Source: Candidatus Binatota bacterium
Lineage (GTDB): Bacteria > Desulfobacterota > Binatia > UBA1149
Reading direction: 5' to 3'
DNA length: 64,000 nt
Assembly (NCBI GenBank): GCA_012960245.1
Contig: DUBO01000014.1
Coordinates: 40,888 to 104,887, forward strand
Shown in pieces: positions 34,129 through 42,539 of the stretch. The notes beneath the pieces are model-generated. The model was not told the DNA's origin. It worked only from the letters and a program-made list of their open reading frames with translations, and ran no database searches. Both the position numbers and the translations under genes were made by a program. The first letter of the stretch is position 1. Every line of letters begins with the position of its first letter.

Positions 34129-35274
34129 ATGGAATTCGCGTGGAGCAAGGAAGACCAGGGGTTCAGGAAGGACCTGGTGGCATTTCTCGAAAGCGAGCTA
34201 CCCGACGACTGGCAGGAGATTTCGCGCGAAGGGCCGGGTAGCGACGCCCAGGCCGAGTTCTCACTTGGGTTCTGCGCGGCGCTGGCCGCGCGTGGTTGGC
34301 TCACGCCCCACTGGCCGACCGAGTACGGGGGCAAATCTGCCACCTCGTGGAGTCACGCCGTGCTGGGTGAAGAGTTGTGGTCACGCGGAGAGCCCCGCGG
34401 CCCGCAGTACATGAACGTCAACTGGATCGGCCCCACGATAATGGAGCACGGCAGCGATGAGCAGAAGGCGCTGCACCTGCCCGCCATAAGCGAGGGCCGG
34501 GTGCTGTGGTGCCAGGGCTTCTCCGAACCCGAAGCGGGCAGCGACCTGGTCGCGCTGCGCACATCGGCGGTAGCCGACGGCGACGACTACGTCATCAACG
34601 GCAGCAAGATCTGGACGTCCTACGCCAACCACGCCGACTACTGTTTTCTCCTCGTGCGCAGTGACCCCGAGTCGAGCCGCCACCACGGCCTGTCGGTCAT
34701 CCTGCTCCCCATGGACAGCGAGGGCATAGAGATACGCGAGATACCGTCGGTGGTTGGCAAGCGTTACTTCCACGAGCTCTTCTTCACCGACGTGCGCGTG
34801 CCGAGGAGCTGCCTGCTCGGCGAGGAAGGCGAGGGCTGGAAAACCGTGAGCTATTCGTTGCAGTACGAACGAGTGGGCGCACCGCGCTACGCGCGTGCCA
34901 CGGTTACCCTCGACCGGCTGGCCGGGCTTGCCAGGCAAAAAGGCCTGCTCGACGATCCCACCGTGGCCGAGAAGCTCGGCCGGGCCCGGGCCGCCTGCGA
35001 AGCCGCGCGAGTGCTCAGCTACAGGGTAATAGACCAACGCGCGCACGGTCTGCCGCCCAGCGCCGACACCAACGTGGCACGCATAGCGGGCACCCGGGTG
35101 GACAAGCTGGTGGGCGACCTCGCCCTCGAACTCACCGGCAGCTCGGGCCTCGAGGCGGGGACCTTTGCCAACGCTAATTTCAAACTAGCCATGACCGCCG
35201 GTGTCGCCGTGGGCGCCACCGAGGTACAGCTCAACCTCGTGGCCAGCCGCTTGCTGGGCCTGCCCCGCGAGTAG
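34129..35274 (+). CDS. acyl-CoA dehydrogenase (full-length)
   Basis: This 381-residue FAD enzyme oxidises acyl-CoA at C-alpha/C-beta. The N-terminal helical domain has LPDDW..GLG-type and WLTPHWPTEYGGK motifs. The FAD-contact segment is WCQGFSEPEAGSDLVALRTSA, then NGSKIWTS. The C-terminus is GATEVQLNLVASRLLGLP, where the usual GTSEI/YEGT pattern is changed, so the catalytic base may come from elsewhere. This resembles the large subunit of actinobacterial steroid-type FadE heterotetramers. The ATG at 34129 was chosen; upstream frames lack family content. It starts a five-gene plus-strand run to 39253. Confidence 0.9.
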   Translation: MEFAWSKEDQGFRKDLVAFLESELPDDWQEISREGPGSDAQAEFSLGFCAALAARGWLTPHWPTEYGGKSATSWSHAVLGEELWSRGEPRGPQYMNVNWIGPTIMEHGSDEQKALHLPAISEGRVLWCQGFSEPEAGSDLVALRTSAVADGDDYVINGSKIWTSYANHADYCFLLVRSDPESSRHHGLSVILLPMDSEGIEIREIPSVVGKRYFHELFFTDVRVPRSCLLGEEGEGWKTVSYSLQYERVGAPRYARATVTLDRLAGLARQKGLLDDPTVAEKLGRARAACEAARVLSYRVIDQRAHGLPPSADTNVARIAGTRVDKLVGDLALELTGSSGLEAGTFANANFKLAMTAGVAVGATEVQLNLVASRLLGLPRE

Positions 35275-35321
35275 ACCGCCGAGCTGGCAAAAGAACGCTG
35301 GACACAGAAACGAGCAATACG

Positions 35322-36284
35322 ATGGATTTTGAACTGAACCCGGAACAGGGAGCCCTGCTCGACGCCGCCGAAACCTTGCTCACACGCTCGGCGGGAACCG
35401 CGCGGGCCGAGCAACTGGCGGCGCTTTCCGACGCCGGCGAGCAGTCGGCTGATGGCTACGACCACGAGCTCGAACGCGCTCTCAACGACGCGGGTTTTAC
35501 CGGCGTTGCGCTGGTCGACGGCATGGGGCCCCTCGAGGCCACCCTGCTCACCAGCGCCATTGCTCGGCAGGCCGGCTGCGTGAGCTTCGGCGCCAACGCC
35601 ATCGTGGCCGCCCAACTGCTCGGGCGCACCATAGATGGCCCGGTCGCGCTGGCCGACACCGCCCTGCCCGGCCCCGTACGCTTTGCGGCCCAGGCAGTGT
35701 GCCTGCTGGTGGCCGACGGAGAACAGCTGCGAATAATCGAAACGCCGGCTGCCGGCCTGACCGATGTGGACAGCAATTTTGGCTACCCGATGGCCACCCT
35801 ACCTGCCGAGCTACTGGCGGCCGGCGACATCGTGGAAGGTGTAAGCGCCCATCGCATGCGCGCCTGGTGGCAGCTCGCCGCCTCGGCCGAGGCCGTCGGC
35901 TGCATGCAGGCTGCGCTGTCGTTTACCATTGATTACCTGAAAAACCGCCGCCAGTTCGGTCGCAGTATAGCCTCATTCCAGGCCGTCCAGCACCGCCTGG
36001 CCAACTGCGCGGTGATGGTAGAATCGGCGCGCTGGCTCTGCGCGGAAACCGCCTCGCGCAATGCGCCAGGCGAAGCCGCCGCCGCGACCGCTACCCACAC
36101 CATGGAAGCTGCCACGCTGTTGTTCGACGACACCCACCAGCTGAGCGGAGCCATCGGCTTTACCACCGAGCACGCGCTGCACCACTGGACCATGCGATTG
36201 CAGACCCTCAAGCTCGAACTGGGCGGCGCCGGCGCCCACGCGCGCAGCCTGGCCAGGCTTCGCTGGACGGACGCCGAGGGCTGA
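35322..36284 (+). CDS. short acyl-CoA dehydrogenase-like subunit
   Basis: This 320-residue protein has the acyl-CoA dehydrogenase fold, but shorter, with a weak middle domain. It keeps RRQFGRSIASFQAVQHRLANCAVMV (FAD/adenine side of the C-terminal helical domain) and ends in a helical segment (AIGFTTEHALHHWTMRLQTLKLELG). It lacks the SEPEAGSD motif that is clear in the gene before. In mycobacterial steroid side-chain degradation, one such short subunit pairs with a full-length one to make an alpha2-beta2 enzyme; a similar pairing with the 34129 gene is inferred. It begins 48 nt after that gene. Confidence 0.82.
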   Translation: MDFELNPEQGALLDAAETLLTRSAGTARAEQLAALSDAGEQSADGYDHELERALNDAGFTGVALVDGMGPLEATLLTSAIARQAGCVSFGANAIVAAQLLGRTIDGPVALADTALPGPVRFAAQAVCLLVADGEQLRIIETPAAGLTDVDSNFGYPMATLPAELLAAGDIVEGVSAHRMRAWWQLAASAEAVGCMQAALSFTIDYLKNRRQFGRSIASFQAVQHRLANCAVMVESARWLCAETASRNAPGEAAAATATHTMEAATLLFDDTHQLSGAIGFTTEHALHHWTMRLQTLKLELGGAGAHARSLARLRWTDAEG

Positions 36285-36292
36285 GACAAGTC

Positions 36293-37258
36293 GTGGCCAT
36301 AGATTTCGACTTCGACCCCGTCGAGCAGGCCATGGCCGACAGCGTGGCCGCGTTCTGCCACGACCGCGTTGACGCGGAGCTGCTCAGGGTCGCCGCCGAC
36401 GAGTTCCCCTTGCCGCTGTGGAAGGACATGGCGGCGCTCGGGATACTCGAACTTGCCTGCCCCGACAGCGGAGGTAGCGCCTCGGCGCTGTGCGCTGTCA
36501 GCGAACAACTCGGCCGGGCTGCTTTTCCGGGACCGCTTGCCGCCTGCGTGCTGGGTGCCGCCGTACTCGACAAAAAAGAACGAGCAGGAATCATTGCCGG
36601 CAAGGAGCTGGTGTCGCTGGCCGAGCCGCCCCTGCTTCCCTGGGGACCGCTGGCGACCCACTTCCTGGTCGTAGAAGACGGGGTCGTCCTGCGGGCCGAC
36701 GCGCCCCCCGACATGCAGACCAGCAGCACGCTGGGCGGCGAGCCCTGGGGTCGCGCGGCGATCGAGGGCAACGCCGCGCTTGCCGACAGCGATCGCGGGC
36801 TGGGCCTGTACCTGCTCACGCTAGCGGCCTGGCAGGCCGCCGCCGGCCGACGGTTGGTTGAAATGGCTGCCGAGCACGCCTCAACCCGGCAGCAGTTCGG
36901 ACGCCCCATAGCATCGTTCCAGGCGGTGGCGCACCCCCTGGCCGACAGCGTCATACGACTGGACGCCTCGACTGCGCTGGCACGCTCGGCGGCATTCGCC
37001 CTGGACACCGGGGCCGACGACGCGATGGTCGCGCTGCTGCGTGCGCGCGCTTCGGCCGACCGGGCGGCAGTTGCCGCGGCCCGGACCTGTCACCAGGTCT
37101 TCGGCGCGCTGGGGGTCAGTCTCGAAGGGCCCGTGTTCAACTACTCGCGACGCATGCTGCAAGCGGCCTCATTGCCGCCCAATGCCGGCTGGACAATGCG
37201 GCGGCTCGCCGAAGCGGCCGGGCTGCCTCCGACAAGCCTCGCGGACGCGGCGGGATGA
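36293..37258 (+). CDS. short acyl-CoA dehydrogenase-like subunit
   Basis: This 321-residue member of the same short class as the gene before it has FDPVEQAMADSVAAFCHDRV at the N-terminus, TRQQFGRPIASFQAVAHPLADSVIRLDASTALARS in the C-terminal domain, and HQVFGALGVSLEGPVFNYSRRML at the end. It lacks the SEPEAGSD stretch. It starts with GTG at 36293, only 9 nt after the previous gene, so the two short subunits are likely co-translated. It could partner with the dehydrogenase at 38138 or at 34129. Confidence 0.82.
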   Translation: MAIDFDFDPVEQAMADSVAAFCHDRVDAELLRVAADEFPLPLWKDMAALGILELACPDSGGSASALCAVSEQLGRAAFPGPLAACVLGAAVLDKKERAGIIAGKELVSLAEPPLLPWGPLATHFLVVEDGVVLRADAPPDMQTSSTLGGEPWGRAAIEGNAALADSDRGLGLYLLTLAAWQAAAGRRLVEMAAEHASTRQQFGRPIASFQAVAHPLADSVIRLDASTALARSAAFALDTGADDAMVALLRARASADRAAVAAARTCHQVFGALGVSLEGPVFNYSRRMLQAASLPPNAGWTMRRLAEAAGLPPTSLADAAG

Positions 37259-37265
37259 TAAAAGC

Positions 37266-38138
37266 ATGACGGTAAAATACGGCATAGACCTGGACGCACC
37301 GATGGACGGGCTGCTCTATGAAAAAGCTGGCGGAGTTGCCCGCCTGACCATCAACCGGCCCGAACGAGCCAACTCGTTGACGCCCGCGATGCAGCACATG
37401 TTCAGGGCAGCGTGGGAGGACCTGCGCGACGATGACTCGGTACGCGTGGCCATAATTTCGGCAGCCGGTGACCGCCACTTCTGCACCGGCTTCGATGTCG
37501 GCGAAGCCGAGGGTGACCAGGGCGACGATGTCTTCCGCGACGCGCCACTGGCCGAGTCGGTGTTCTGGTCGCCGCGACAGAACGACGTCTGGAAACCGGT
37601 CATCTGCGTGGTCAACGGCCTGTGCGTGGGCGGCGGCCTTCACTTCGTCGTGGACGCCGACATCACGGTGGCCACGCGTAACGCTGCCTTTCTCGACGCC
37701 CACGTCAACGTGGGCATGGTAGGCGCGCTCGAAAATATAGGCCTGGCCAGGCGGCTGCCCCTGGGCACGGCGCTGAGGATGACGCTGGTGGGGCGCGACT
37801 ACCGCCTGTCGGCCGAACGCGCGTGGCAGCTGGGCCTGGTCGACGAACTGGCCGACGACCGTGCCGCCGCCCATACGATCGCCAACACGATGGCGACCTC
37901 GATGCTCGCCAACTCGCCCGCCGCCATGTACGCGTCCAAGCGCGCGCTGTGGCAGTCGATGGAAATGGGTTACACCGAGGCTCTCGAATCGGGCTGGGAC
38001 CTTCTGCGCGCACACTGGAAGCACCCTGATTTCAAGGAAGGCCCGAGGGCCTTTACCGACAAGCGCCCGCCGCGCTGGAACCCCGACCCTTCGGCCTCGT
38101 CTGACGATGACGGCAAGCCGAGCGGAGACGAGGACTGA
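37266..38138 (+). CDS. enoyl-CoA hydratase/isomerase (crotonase) family protein
   Basis: This 290-residue crotonase-fold protein has LTINRPERANSLTP at the N-terminus, the oxyanion segment FCTGFDVGEAEG and VNGLCVGGGLHFVVDADITVATRNAAF. The first catalytic Glu of standard hydratases is replaced by His here (GGGLHFV), and the second Glu region (VGMVGALENIGLARRL) also differs. It may therefore catalyse another crotonase reaction, such as ring cleavage, thioester hydrolysis or isomerisation, rather than hydration. ATG at 37266, 7 nt after the previous gene. The stop shares a base with the next gene's ATG (TGATG). The acidic C-terminal tail (SSDDDGKPSGDED) is unusual. Confidence 0.87.
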   Translation: MTVKYGIDLDAPMDGLLYEKAGGVARLTINRPERANSLTPAMQHMFRAAWEDLRDDDSVRVAIISAAGDRHFCTGFDVGEAEGDQGDDVFRDAPLAESVFWSPRQNDVWKPVICVVNGLCVGGGLHFVVDADITVATRNAAFLDAHVNVGMVGALENIGLARRLPLGTALRMTLVGRDYRLSAERAWQLGLVDELADDRAAAHTIANTMATSMLANSPAAMYASKRALWQSMEMGYTEALESGWDLLRAHWKHPDFKEGPRAFTDKRPPRWNPDPSASSDDDGKPSGDED

Positions 38139-39253
38139 TGGAGCTCTCTTTCACCGCCGAGCAGGAAAACTTCCGCGCCGAACTGCGTGAGTTTCTTACT
38201 GACTGGAGTGAGCTCGAGGGTTTCCTGCTGCAGGGAACCAAGTGGAAGCAAGTCAGCCAGTTGTTCAAGGCAATGGCCGGCCGGGGTTGGCTGTCAATGT
38301 CCTGGCCACGGCAATACGGCGGCCTGGAGCGCGGACCAGCCTGGGAGTACCTGCTCTGGGACGAGATGGCGCGGGCACGCGCGGCGCGCAATCCCCTGTC
38401 TGCCGGTATCGTCGCGCGCACGCTGATACGCCACGGCAGCGAGGAACAGAAAACCCAATGGCTGCCGGCCATCCGCAGCAGCGAGCTGCACTTTGCACTC
38501 GGCTATTCAGAGCCCGAAGCCGGCAGCGACCTTGCCAGCCTGCGGTGCAAGGCCACACCCCGAAAAGACGGATACGTGATCGAAGGGCAGAAATGCTGGC
38601 AGTCCTACGCCGACGACATGGACTGCCTGTGGCTGCTCGCGCGCACGGGTGAGCAGGATGACCGGGCCCGCGGGCTGAGCCTGTTCATCGTCGACCTTGA
38701 CGCGCCGGGTGTAAGCGTGAAGCCCATCCCCATAATGGACGGCGACTCTCTCAACGAAATTTTTCTTGACGGCGTCCACGTCACTGCTGATCGCCGGGTC
38801 GGCCCCGAAAACGGGGCCTGGGCCATAATGGGCGAAGCCCTGGCCGACGAACGCCACATACAGTTTCCCCCCGGCCGCCTGCAGCGCGACCTGGCCGAGG
38901 CAATTGATTGGTTCAGTTCCCGCGGACTCGCCGACGACCCCCTGGTCAGACACCGCGTGGCCGAGCTTTCGCTGCTGGTAGAAGAAGCGCGCGTACACGC
39001 ACTGCGCGTGCTGGCGCTGATGGAAAAGGGACAGCCTGCTGGCGTAGAAGCGGCGGCCAACAAGGTGGCACACACCGATGCCTGCCAGGCCATAGCCCGT
39101 GCGCTGGTTGAACTGGGTGGTCCCGAAGCGCTGCTGCACGGCAGCCGACCCGAATTGCTCTACCTGGTATCAACCTGGGAAAGCATAGGTGGGGGTAGCT
39201 CAGAAATAATGAGGGGTATCGTCGCCAGGCAGGGCCTGGGACTCGGTCTCTAG
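38138..39253 (+). CDS. acyl-CoA dehydrogenase (full-length)
   Basis: This 371-residue dehydrogenase begins MELSFTAEQENFRAELREFL. It has GYSEPEAGSDLASLRCKA in the FAD/substrate domain, GQKCWQSYADDMDCLWLLARTG and a C-terminal IGGGSSEIMRGIVARQGLGL. The GGSSEI pattern is the usual FAD-binding end of this family. It starts one base inside the crotonase stop and is the last gene of the plus-strand run. The following 32 bp leads into a strong hairpin that terminates the convergent RRM gene. Confidence 0.9.
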   Translation: MELSFTAEQENFRAELREFLTDWSELEGFLLQGTKWKQVSQLFKAMAGRGWLSMSWPRQYGGLERGPAWEYLLWDEMARARAARNPLSAGIVARTLIRHGSEEQKTQWLPAIRSSELHFALGYSEPEAGSDLASLRCKATPRKDGYVIEGQKCWQSYADDMDCLWLLARTGEQDDRARGLSLFIVDLDAPGVSVKPIPIMDGDSLNEIFLDGVHVTADRRVGPENGAWAIMGEALADERHIQFPPGRLQRDLAEAIDWFSSRGLADDPLVRHRVAELSLLVEEARVHALRVLALMEKGQPAGVEAAANKVAHTDACQAIARALVELGGPEALLHGSRPELLYLVSTWESIGGGSSEIMRGIVARQGLGLGL

Positions 39254-39285
39254 AGCGCGGGCGTAAACCAAAGAAAAGAGATAAA

Positions 39286-39329
39286 GGTAGCGGGCCGGCG
39301 TAGTGCTAACACCACGCTGGCCCGCTACC
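39286..39329 (-). terminator. intrinsic terminator of the RRM protein gene
   Basis: A GC-rich hairpin with an outer stem of GGTAGCGGGCC paired to GGCCCGCTACC, continuing inward with small mismatches to a CTAA loop. Read on the minus strand, the hairpin is followed by a T-rich run (TTTATCTCTTTTCTTT), as for a Rho-independent terminator. It lies 6 bp after the RRM stop. On the plus strand it lacks a T-tract but may still slow read-through from the acyl-CoA dehydrogenase gene. Confidence 0.85.
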
Positions 39330-39335
39330 GAGATA

Positions 39336-39590
39336 TCAGCGTCTGTCGTTGGCCTCGTTGACCCGCAAGGTGCGGCCGTCGAGGTCCTGGCCGTCCATGG
39401 CCTCCATCGCAGACTGGGCTTCGCCATCGTCGTCGAACTCAACGAAGCCGAAACCGCGTGAGCGGCCGGTGTCGCGGTCGGTTATTACGCGCGCGCTGAG
39501 TACCGAACGTCCGTCGGCTCCGAAGGCGGCCTCCAGGCTGGCGTCGTCGGTGTTATATGAAAGGTTTCCTACGTAAAGCTTCTTTGCCAT
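39336..39590 (-). CDS. small RRM-type RNA-binding protein
   Basis: This 84-residue protein is a single RNA recognition motif. RNP2 is KLYVGNLSY, RNP1 is RGFGFVEFDD, and the end is an RxLRVNEANDRR tail. It matches the small cold-inducible RRM proteins of cyanobacteria and diverse bacteria (Rbp-like). It probably binds single-stranded RNA in the cytosol, perhaps as a cold-stress chaperone. The strong terminator and a 156-bp upstream region mark it as a separate transcript. GGAG is 13 bases before the ATG, a rather long spacing. No cold-box was recognised. Confidence 0.93.
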   Translation of the reverse strand: MAKKLYVGNLSYNTDDASLEAAFGADGRSVLSARVITDRDTGRSRGFGFVEFDDDGEAQSAMEAMDGQDLDGRTLRVNEANDRR

Positions 39591-39746
39591 TAGAATGAAT
39601 GATCTCCGAACAGTGATTGTGACGATCGGCCCCGCTCGGACCGTCGCGGTCTGAAGGTATGAATTGCGGGGTACCTGTTTGAATTGCCAGCCTCAAGGGT
39701 TGCATCGTACACCACTCACGTCAAACCGCGGGGACCCGAGCCGTGG

Positions 39747-40208
39747 TCAAGCTTCCTGCCCCGGCAACAGATCCTGCGGCCCCGGAGACTGCACGAGCTC
39801 TACCCGGCCACCGTCAGGGTCAAGTACAAAAACTGCGCCTGCAGCAAATTCCTCAAAGAAAACAAGGGTTTCCTCGAGTACGGTCACACCTCGTCGGCGA
39901 CAATCGTCCAGCGTAGCGTGCAGGTCGTCGACCCTGAGCGACAAGTGGGTCAAGCCGGGACGGTTCATGGGACGGCCGACAGGATCTGCCGATTTTTCGG
40001 TCTCCTCGAACTTGAGCAGTTCTATCGTAACGCCGTCGCGCCGAAGGTAGACCGCCTCCAGGCTGCACGCAGGCAGGCCCAGGAGCTGTGAAGGCGGGTC
40101 GCCCGAGGTCTCAAAAACCGACACCTGCTCAAATCCGAGCAGGTCTCCATAAAACGCCAGCGCCGCCGACAGATCGCTCACGCATATACCCAGGTGCGAA
40201 AATCTCAT
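39747..40208 (-). CDS. VOC-family (glyoxalase-like) protein
   Basis: This 153-residue vicinal-oxygen-chelate protein has two beta-alpha-beta-beta-beta repeats. The first begins RFSHLGICVSDLSAALAFYGDLLGFEQV, and the second GLTHLSLRVDDLHATLDDCRRRGV and FVLDPDGGRVELVQ. Metal ligands of the type His-Glu-His-Glu fit (SHLGI, IELLKFE, THLSL, VELVQ). It could be a methylmalonyl-CoA epimerase-like, glyoxalase or dioxygenase-type enzyme; sequence alone does not decide. The ATG at 40208 is the right domain start. It follows the protease gene by 49 nt on the same strand. Confidence 0.85.
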   Translation of the reverse strand: MRFSHLGICVSDLSAALAFYGDLLGFEQVSVFETSGDPPSQLLGLPACSLEAVYLRRDGVTIELLKFEETEKSADPVGRPMNRPGLTHLSLRVDDLHATLDDCRRRGVTVLEETLVFFEEFAAGAVFVLDPDGGRVELVQSPGPQDLLPGQEA

Positions 40209-40257
40209 GGCGCCAGCATAGGCCTTCAGTTCAGCATTGGCCACAGGCCGGGCGACG

Positions 40258-42372
40258 TCACTGCTCCGGGAGCACGACCAGCGACGGTACGCAGAGCAGC
40301 TTCTCCTTGGCCAGCTTCTTGAAAAGGAACTCGCCGAACTGGTTGGCGGCCAGCACACCCGTTGCCCCGTGTTTTGGCTCGGGCTTGATCTTGTAGCACA
40401 TCTGGTGCTCGTCGGGCGTGCTCATCCCCTCGGAATTCTTGTCGGTGGCCACGCAGAGCAGCGCCGGTTTTTTTATCGCGACCGCCCTTGTACCGAACTG
40501 GTCTACGACCGAAGCACTGACGTCCTTGTCCAGCTTGGCCGCGCCCTTGCTGCTCTTGACCTTGACGCAACGGTAGTGGTCGGTGGCCACGTCCAGGGGA
40601 CCGGGAAACGATGGCACGACCGCCGAATCCAGGCTCTTGCCCGCGGGCAGCATCAGCAACTTGGTCTTGACGGTATCGTAGAGGTAGCTGCCGAACTGGT
40701 TGCTCACTGTCACGCCTTCCCGTCGCAGGTGCAGCCCCTTGAGCTTGAACGCCTGCAGGTGGGTGTCAGCGTCGAGCACACCCTCGCCGTTCTTGTTAGC
40801 CGGCGTACAGAGGCCCGCTGACTTCTTCACTTCAAACGGAGCCGGCCCATCAAGCTTATCCGTCAGGGTTACCGTGCCCGACCACTTCGCCGCCCCCTTG
40901 TAGCAAAGGTAATGCTCCAGCGCGAAGTCTGGAAGCGTAGTGGTCGTGGTGGTCGAAGTCGTCGTGGTCGTAGTCGTCTGGCCGGCCAGGACTACCGACA
41001 GCGCGTGATCGCAGTCCACCCGCGGAAACGAAAGCCCGTTGGTCGCGTCGGTAACCGACACCGGCGAAGCCTCCAGCGCGGCTTCCACTTCCGCGGGCGT
41101 CGCGGCCGGGGCAGCCTGCATCAGGTTAGCTGCGCACGCGGCCGAGGCGGGCGAAGCCTGCGAGGTCCCCGCATAAGTCGACGAACCACCGCCCATGCCA
41201 GCCGATCTCGTCCAAGCGCCGGCCGCGAACAGGTCGGTAGTGGAATTACTGTTACTGAAGCAGGCAACCTGGTCGGCCGCGGTCGAGGATTCAGTGCAGG
41301 CGGAGAAAAAGGCCGGCCCCTCGTTGGAGTCCCATACCGCGCCTACCGCCACCGAGTTGGCAATGCAGGCCGGCGCTGACATCTGGGTACCGGATCCGTT
41401 GTTACCCGCAGAAACGAAAGTAAGTACGCCGTTGTTTCGAAGCGTGTCTATCGCTGTCGCGAACGCTATAGTCCACGAGTAAGTAGAATCGCAAGTCCCG
41501 CTGAACATTGTGTTGGTGCCAAGGCTCATGTTCACGATATCAACGTCCGGACGGTTGTTGATTATGTAGTCCAGGCCCGCCACCACGTCAGACGAACAAC
41601 AGAAAGCGTTGTTGCTGTCCAGTACTTTTACCGCGACGATGTCGGCGTCCGGGGCACCCCCGGCGGGTGTCATGGCACCCTTGGAAGTAATTATGCCCGT
41701 CACGTTGGTCCCGTGTCCGTGGTCATCCTCGGCAGACCCGGCACCCGATTGCGTAGCGCCTCCCCCCGGACAGCATCCCAATCCTCCGCTGCACCTGCAG
41801 GTCTCGTCTACCAGGTCATCCGAAAGATCGACGTGATCGGTGTCATATCCGCTGTCAAGTACAGCAACGGTGACACCCGCACCGGTCCAGCCGGAAGACT
41901 TGACCGTGTCAATATCCATCAATGGCAGCGCCTGCAACAAGTTGCCGCTGCCTCCCTCGTCCAGGTCAATTCGAAGCACGTTCGGGTCATCGAGCAGGAG
42001 TCCAACACCCGAAGCGGAAATGTTGCCGGCAACGGCATTGACCGACTGGAATTGGCGCAGTACCTCGAAATCAGCAGCCGACAGGCGCGAAAGTATGCGT
42101 CCCCTGGCCGATGCGACCTCCCGATTACGGACGGCGGCCGTCATACGGGATATCTCGGCGCTGCCGGCCAGCGAAAAAGCGACCATCACCCGCACCGAGG
42201 GTGAGCGCCGGAGATCGTTTACCACCCCCCGGCCTACCCTGTCGTCAGCTGCCGCGCGAGCCAAGGCCCCAGCCACGCCGTCCGCGTTGACTGCTGACAC
42301 CGACGCAAGCGGCGCGAGAAGGAACAAACCCACGACAAACAGCCCCTTAAAACAACTCGTTATTTTGACCAT
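40258..42372 (-). CDS. secreted subtilisin-like (S8) serine protease with Thr linker and C-Y-K repeats
   Basis: This 704-residue secreted protease has a signal peptide (about 1-28) and an inhibitor-like propeptide (about 55-140). The S8 catalytic domain has Asp173 (AVLDSGYD), His220 (HGTNVTG), the oxyanion Asn (SAGNNG) and Ser404 (GTSQASP). A threonine-rich linker (about 466-479) precedes two C-terminal repeats of about 100 residues, each with two halves, marked by HYLCYK.. LCTPANKNGEG and DHYRCVK.. LCVATDKNSEG. The same repeats occur in the EEP enzyme at 60620. The ATG at 42372 has GGGAGG five bases upstream. A peptidase displayed or substrate-targeted through the repeats is inferred. Confidence 0.93.
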   Translation of the reverse strand: MVKITSCFKGLFVVGLFLLAPLASVSAVNADGVAGALARAAADDRVGRGVVNDLRRSPSVRVMVAFSLAGSAEISRMTAAVRNREVASARGRILSRLSAADFEVLRQFQSVNAVAGNISASGVGLLLDDPNVLRIDLDEGGSGNLLQALPLMDIDTVKSSGWTGAGVTVAVLDSGYDTDHVDLSDDLVDETCRCSGGLGCCPGGGATQSGAGSAEDDHGHGTNVTGIITSKGAMTPAGGAPDADIVAVKVLDSNNAFCCSSDVVAGLDYIINNRPDVDIVNMSLGTNTMFSGTCDSTYSWTIAFATAIDTLRNNGVLTFVSAGNNGSGTQMSAPACIANSVAVGAVWDSNEGPAFFSACTESSTAADQVACFSNSNSTTDLFAAGAWTRSAGMGGGSSTYAGTSQASPASAACAANLMQAAPAATPAEVEAALEASPVSVTDATNGLSFPRVDCDHALSVVLAGQTTTTTTTSTTTTTTLPDFALEHYLCYKGAAKWSGTVTLTDKLDGPAPFEVKKSAGLCTPANKNGEGVLDADTHLQAFKLKGLHLRREGVTVSNQFGSYLYDTVKTKLLMLPAGKSLDSAVVPSFPGPLDVATDHYRCVKVKSSKGAAKLDKDVSASVVDQFGTRAVAIKKPALLCVATDKNSEGMSTPDEHQMCYKIKPEPKHGATGVLAANQFGEFLFKKLAKEKLLCVPSLVVLPEQ

Positions 42373-42539
42373 ATCAGCCTCCCCCGGAACAGCCCGAGAC
42401 ACTCTCAGGCAGCCCCACCAGTGTCAATGGAAAAATCCAGCGACTGCCGTTGGTCTGGTCACAGCCCACACACAACGCTATCCAAGAGCAGCAACGGCAA
42501 CGGCCACCGGCAAGCCGACCACGAGGAGGCCCCACACCA

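Noticed and set aside
40929-40982. Short GTC/GTG-rich repeat that looks like a microsatellite
   Set aside because: It encodes the threonine linker of the secreted protease in frame and is explained by coding function.
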